In this document: in pieces, positions 6,486 through 6,892 of the stretch
How the letters are laid out: each line of letters begins with the position of its first letter
How positions within the stretch are numbered: the stretch's first letter is position 1
Origin: Desulfurococcales archaeon
GTDB lineage: Archaea > Thermoproteota > Thermoprotei_A > Sulfolobales > Desulfurococcaceae
Direction of reading: 5' to 3'
DNA: 6,892 nt
NCBI GenBank assembly: GCA_027064845.1
Contig: JAMOPC010000462.1
Coordinates: 1-6,892 of the forward strand
Notes under the pieces: model-generated
Told to the model about the DNA's origin: nothing
Seen by the model: only the letters and a program-made list of their open reading frames with translations
Databases searched by the model: none
Program-made: the position numbers and the translations under genes

Positions 6486-6892
6486 TTAAGATTCAAGTCT
6501 TCTTTTAACACTCCAAAACATCTTCTTAAAAAATGCTCTAAAAGGAGGATAGCCTGGATGTGGGTGAGTTTTTCCTTGTTTAATAGCTTTAAATACTGAT
6601 TCAACGCTATATTCTTCAATTTCTATAGTTGTGTAAGCACAACCAATATAGTCTGGTATGTGTGCATCACTATTAGCTAGTCCGGGTAATCCCAATAGTT
6701 TTGCTGCTTGTAATGCCTTCTTATTAGATCTGGGGTCTGAGGAAGCATTCCATGTCTCAATAGCATCCCATTCATTGTAGTCAAATATTTTATCACCAAT
6801 TCCTTTACGGTAAATATCGAAGGGATGCGCTGGTACTACTAAGCAATTGTTTTCATGGGCATAATCTATTAGAATATCTAGTCTATGTGGAG
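6486..6892 (-). CDS. PHP-domain metal-dependent phosphoesterase, C-terminal part (5' truncated by the window)
   Basis: The minus-strand frame stays open from the TAA stop (6486-6488) to the right edge, giving 134 residues of the C-terminus. It reads LDILIDYAHENNCLVVPAHP, then an aromatic/acidic segment with IETWNASSDPRSNKKA, then GLPGLANSDAH, which are characteristic PHP-fold motifs. The His of AHPFD and the Asp and His of NSDAH are expected metal ligands; Glu of IETWN may be another. PHP proteins of this type hydrolyse phosphoesters using a multi-metal centre; relatives include histidinol phosphatase and nucleotide or DNA phosphoesterases, so the substrate cannot be named. The tail is basic (FFKKMFWSVKRRLES) and lies after the last motif. 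The TTG at 6693-6695 falls inside the conserved domain and is not the start. It is convergent with the SPL-like gene, with nine bases between the stops. Confidence 0.88.
   Translation of the reverse strand, partial: PHRLDILIDYAHENNCLVVPAHPFDIYRKGIGDKIFDYNEWDAIETWNASSDPRSNKKALQAAKLLGLPGLANSDAHIPDYIGCAYTTIEIEEYSVESVFKAIKQGKTHPHPGYPPFRAFFKKMFWSVKRRLES

Noticed and set aside
6477..6505. Bidirectional terminator between the convergent genes
   Set aside because: Only nine bases separate the stops; there is no stem-loop, and the nearest T-run (TTTT) is short and inside the PHP coding region.
1..6892. CRISPR array, tRNA or rRNA, insertion sequence, or defence system
   Set aside because: No direct-repeat series, tRNA-like fold, transposase motif or defence-gene signature was seen by eye; apart from the intein the region looks like ordinary housekeeping DNA.

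Overview
The window looks like chromosomal DNA from a hyperthermophilic crenarchaeon, most likely Desulfurococcales and possibly a Staphylothermus-like genome. This rests on the A+T-rich sequence, heavy use of AGA/AGG and ATA codons, GTG and TTG start codons preceded by GGTGA-like Shine-Dalgarno sites, and the archaeal character of the valyl-tRNA synthetase. The taxon is inferred from style, not from a search.

Layout: (1) bases 1-2334, plus strand, hold a PflX-like radical SAM protein whose reading frame runs off the left edge. It is interrupted by a complete 481-residue intein (274-1716) with a LAGLIDADG homing-endonuclease domain. The intein sits immediately before the third cysteine of the host's CxxxCxxC iron-sulfur motif. 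(2) About 2378-2788 is a small unrecognised protein with four cysteines. (3) 2789-2905 is a short spacer with a hairpin followed by a T-run and the start signals of the next gene. (4) 2906-5359 is valyl-tRNA synthetase (valS). (5) 5337-6476 is a second radical SAM protein of the spore-photoproduct-lyase-like type, overlapping the end of valS. (6) 6486-6892, minus strand, is the C-terminal part of a PHP-family metal-dependent phosphoesterase, convergent with gene 5 and cut by the right edge. The window is almost fully coding, and no stretch over 300 bases lacks a gene.

The genes do not form an obvious single pathway. The plus-strand genes may be read as two units: the radical SAM/intein gene with the small protein, then valS with the SPL-like gene. 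The most notable element is the intein. It splits the cofactor-binding motif of a radical SAM enzyme so that the mature enzyme cannot exist without splicing. Its own first cysteine also recreates the CxxxCxxC pattern in the unspliced precursor. The first LAGLIDADG motif carries Lys where a catalytic acid is expected, so homing activity may be lost although all splicing residues are present.
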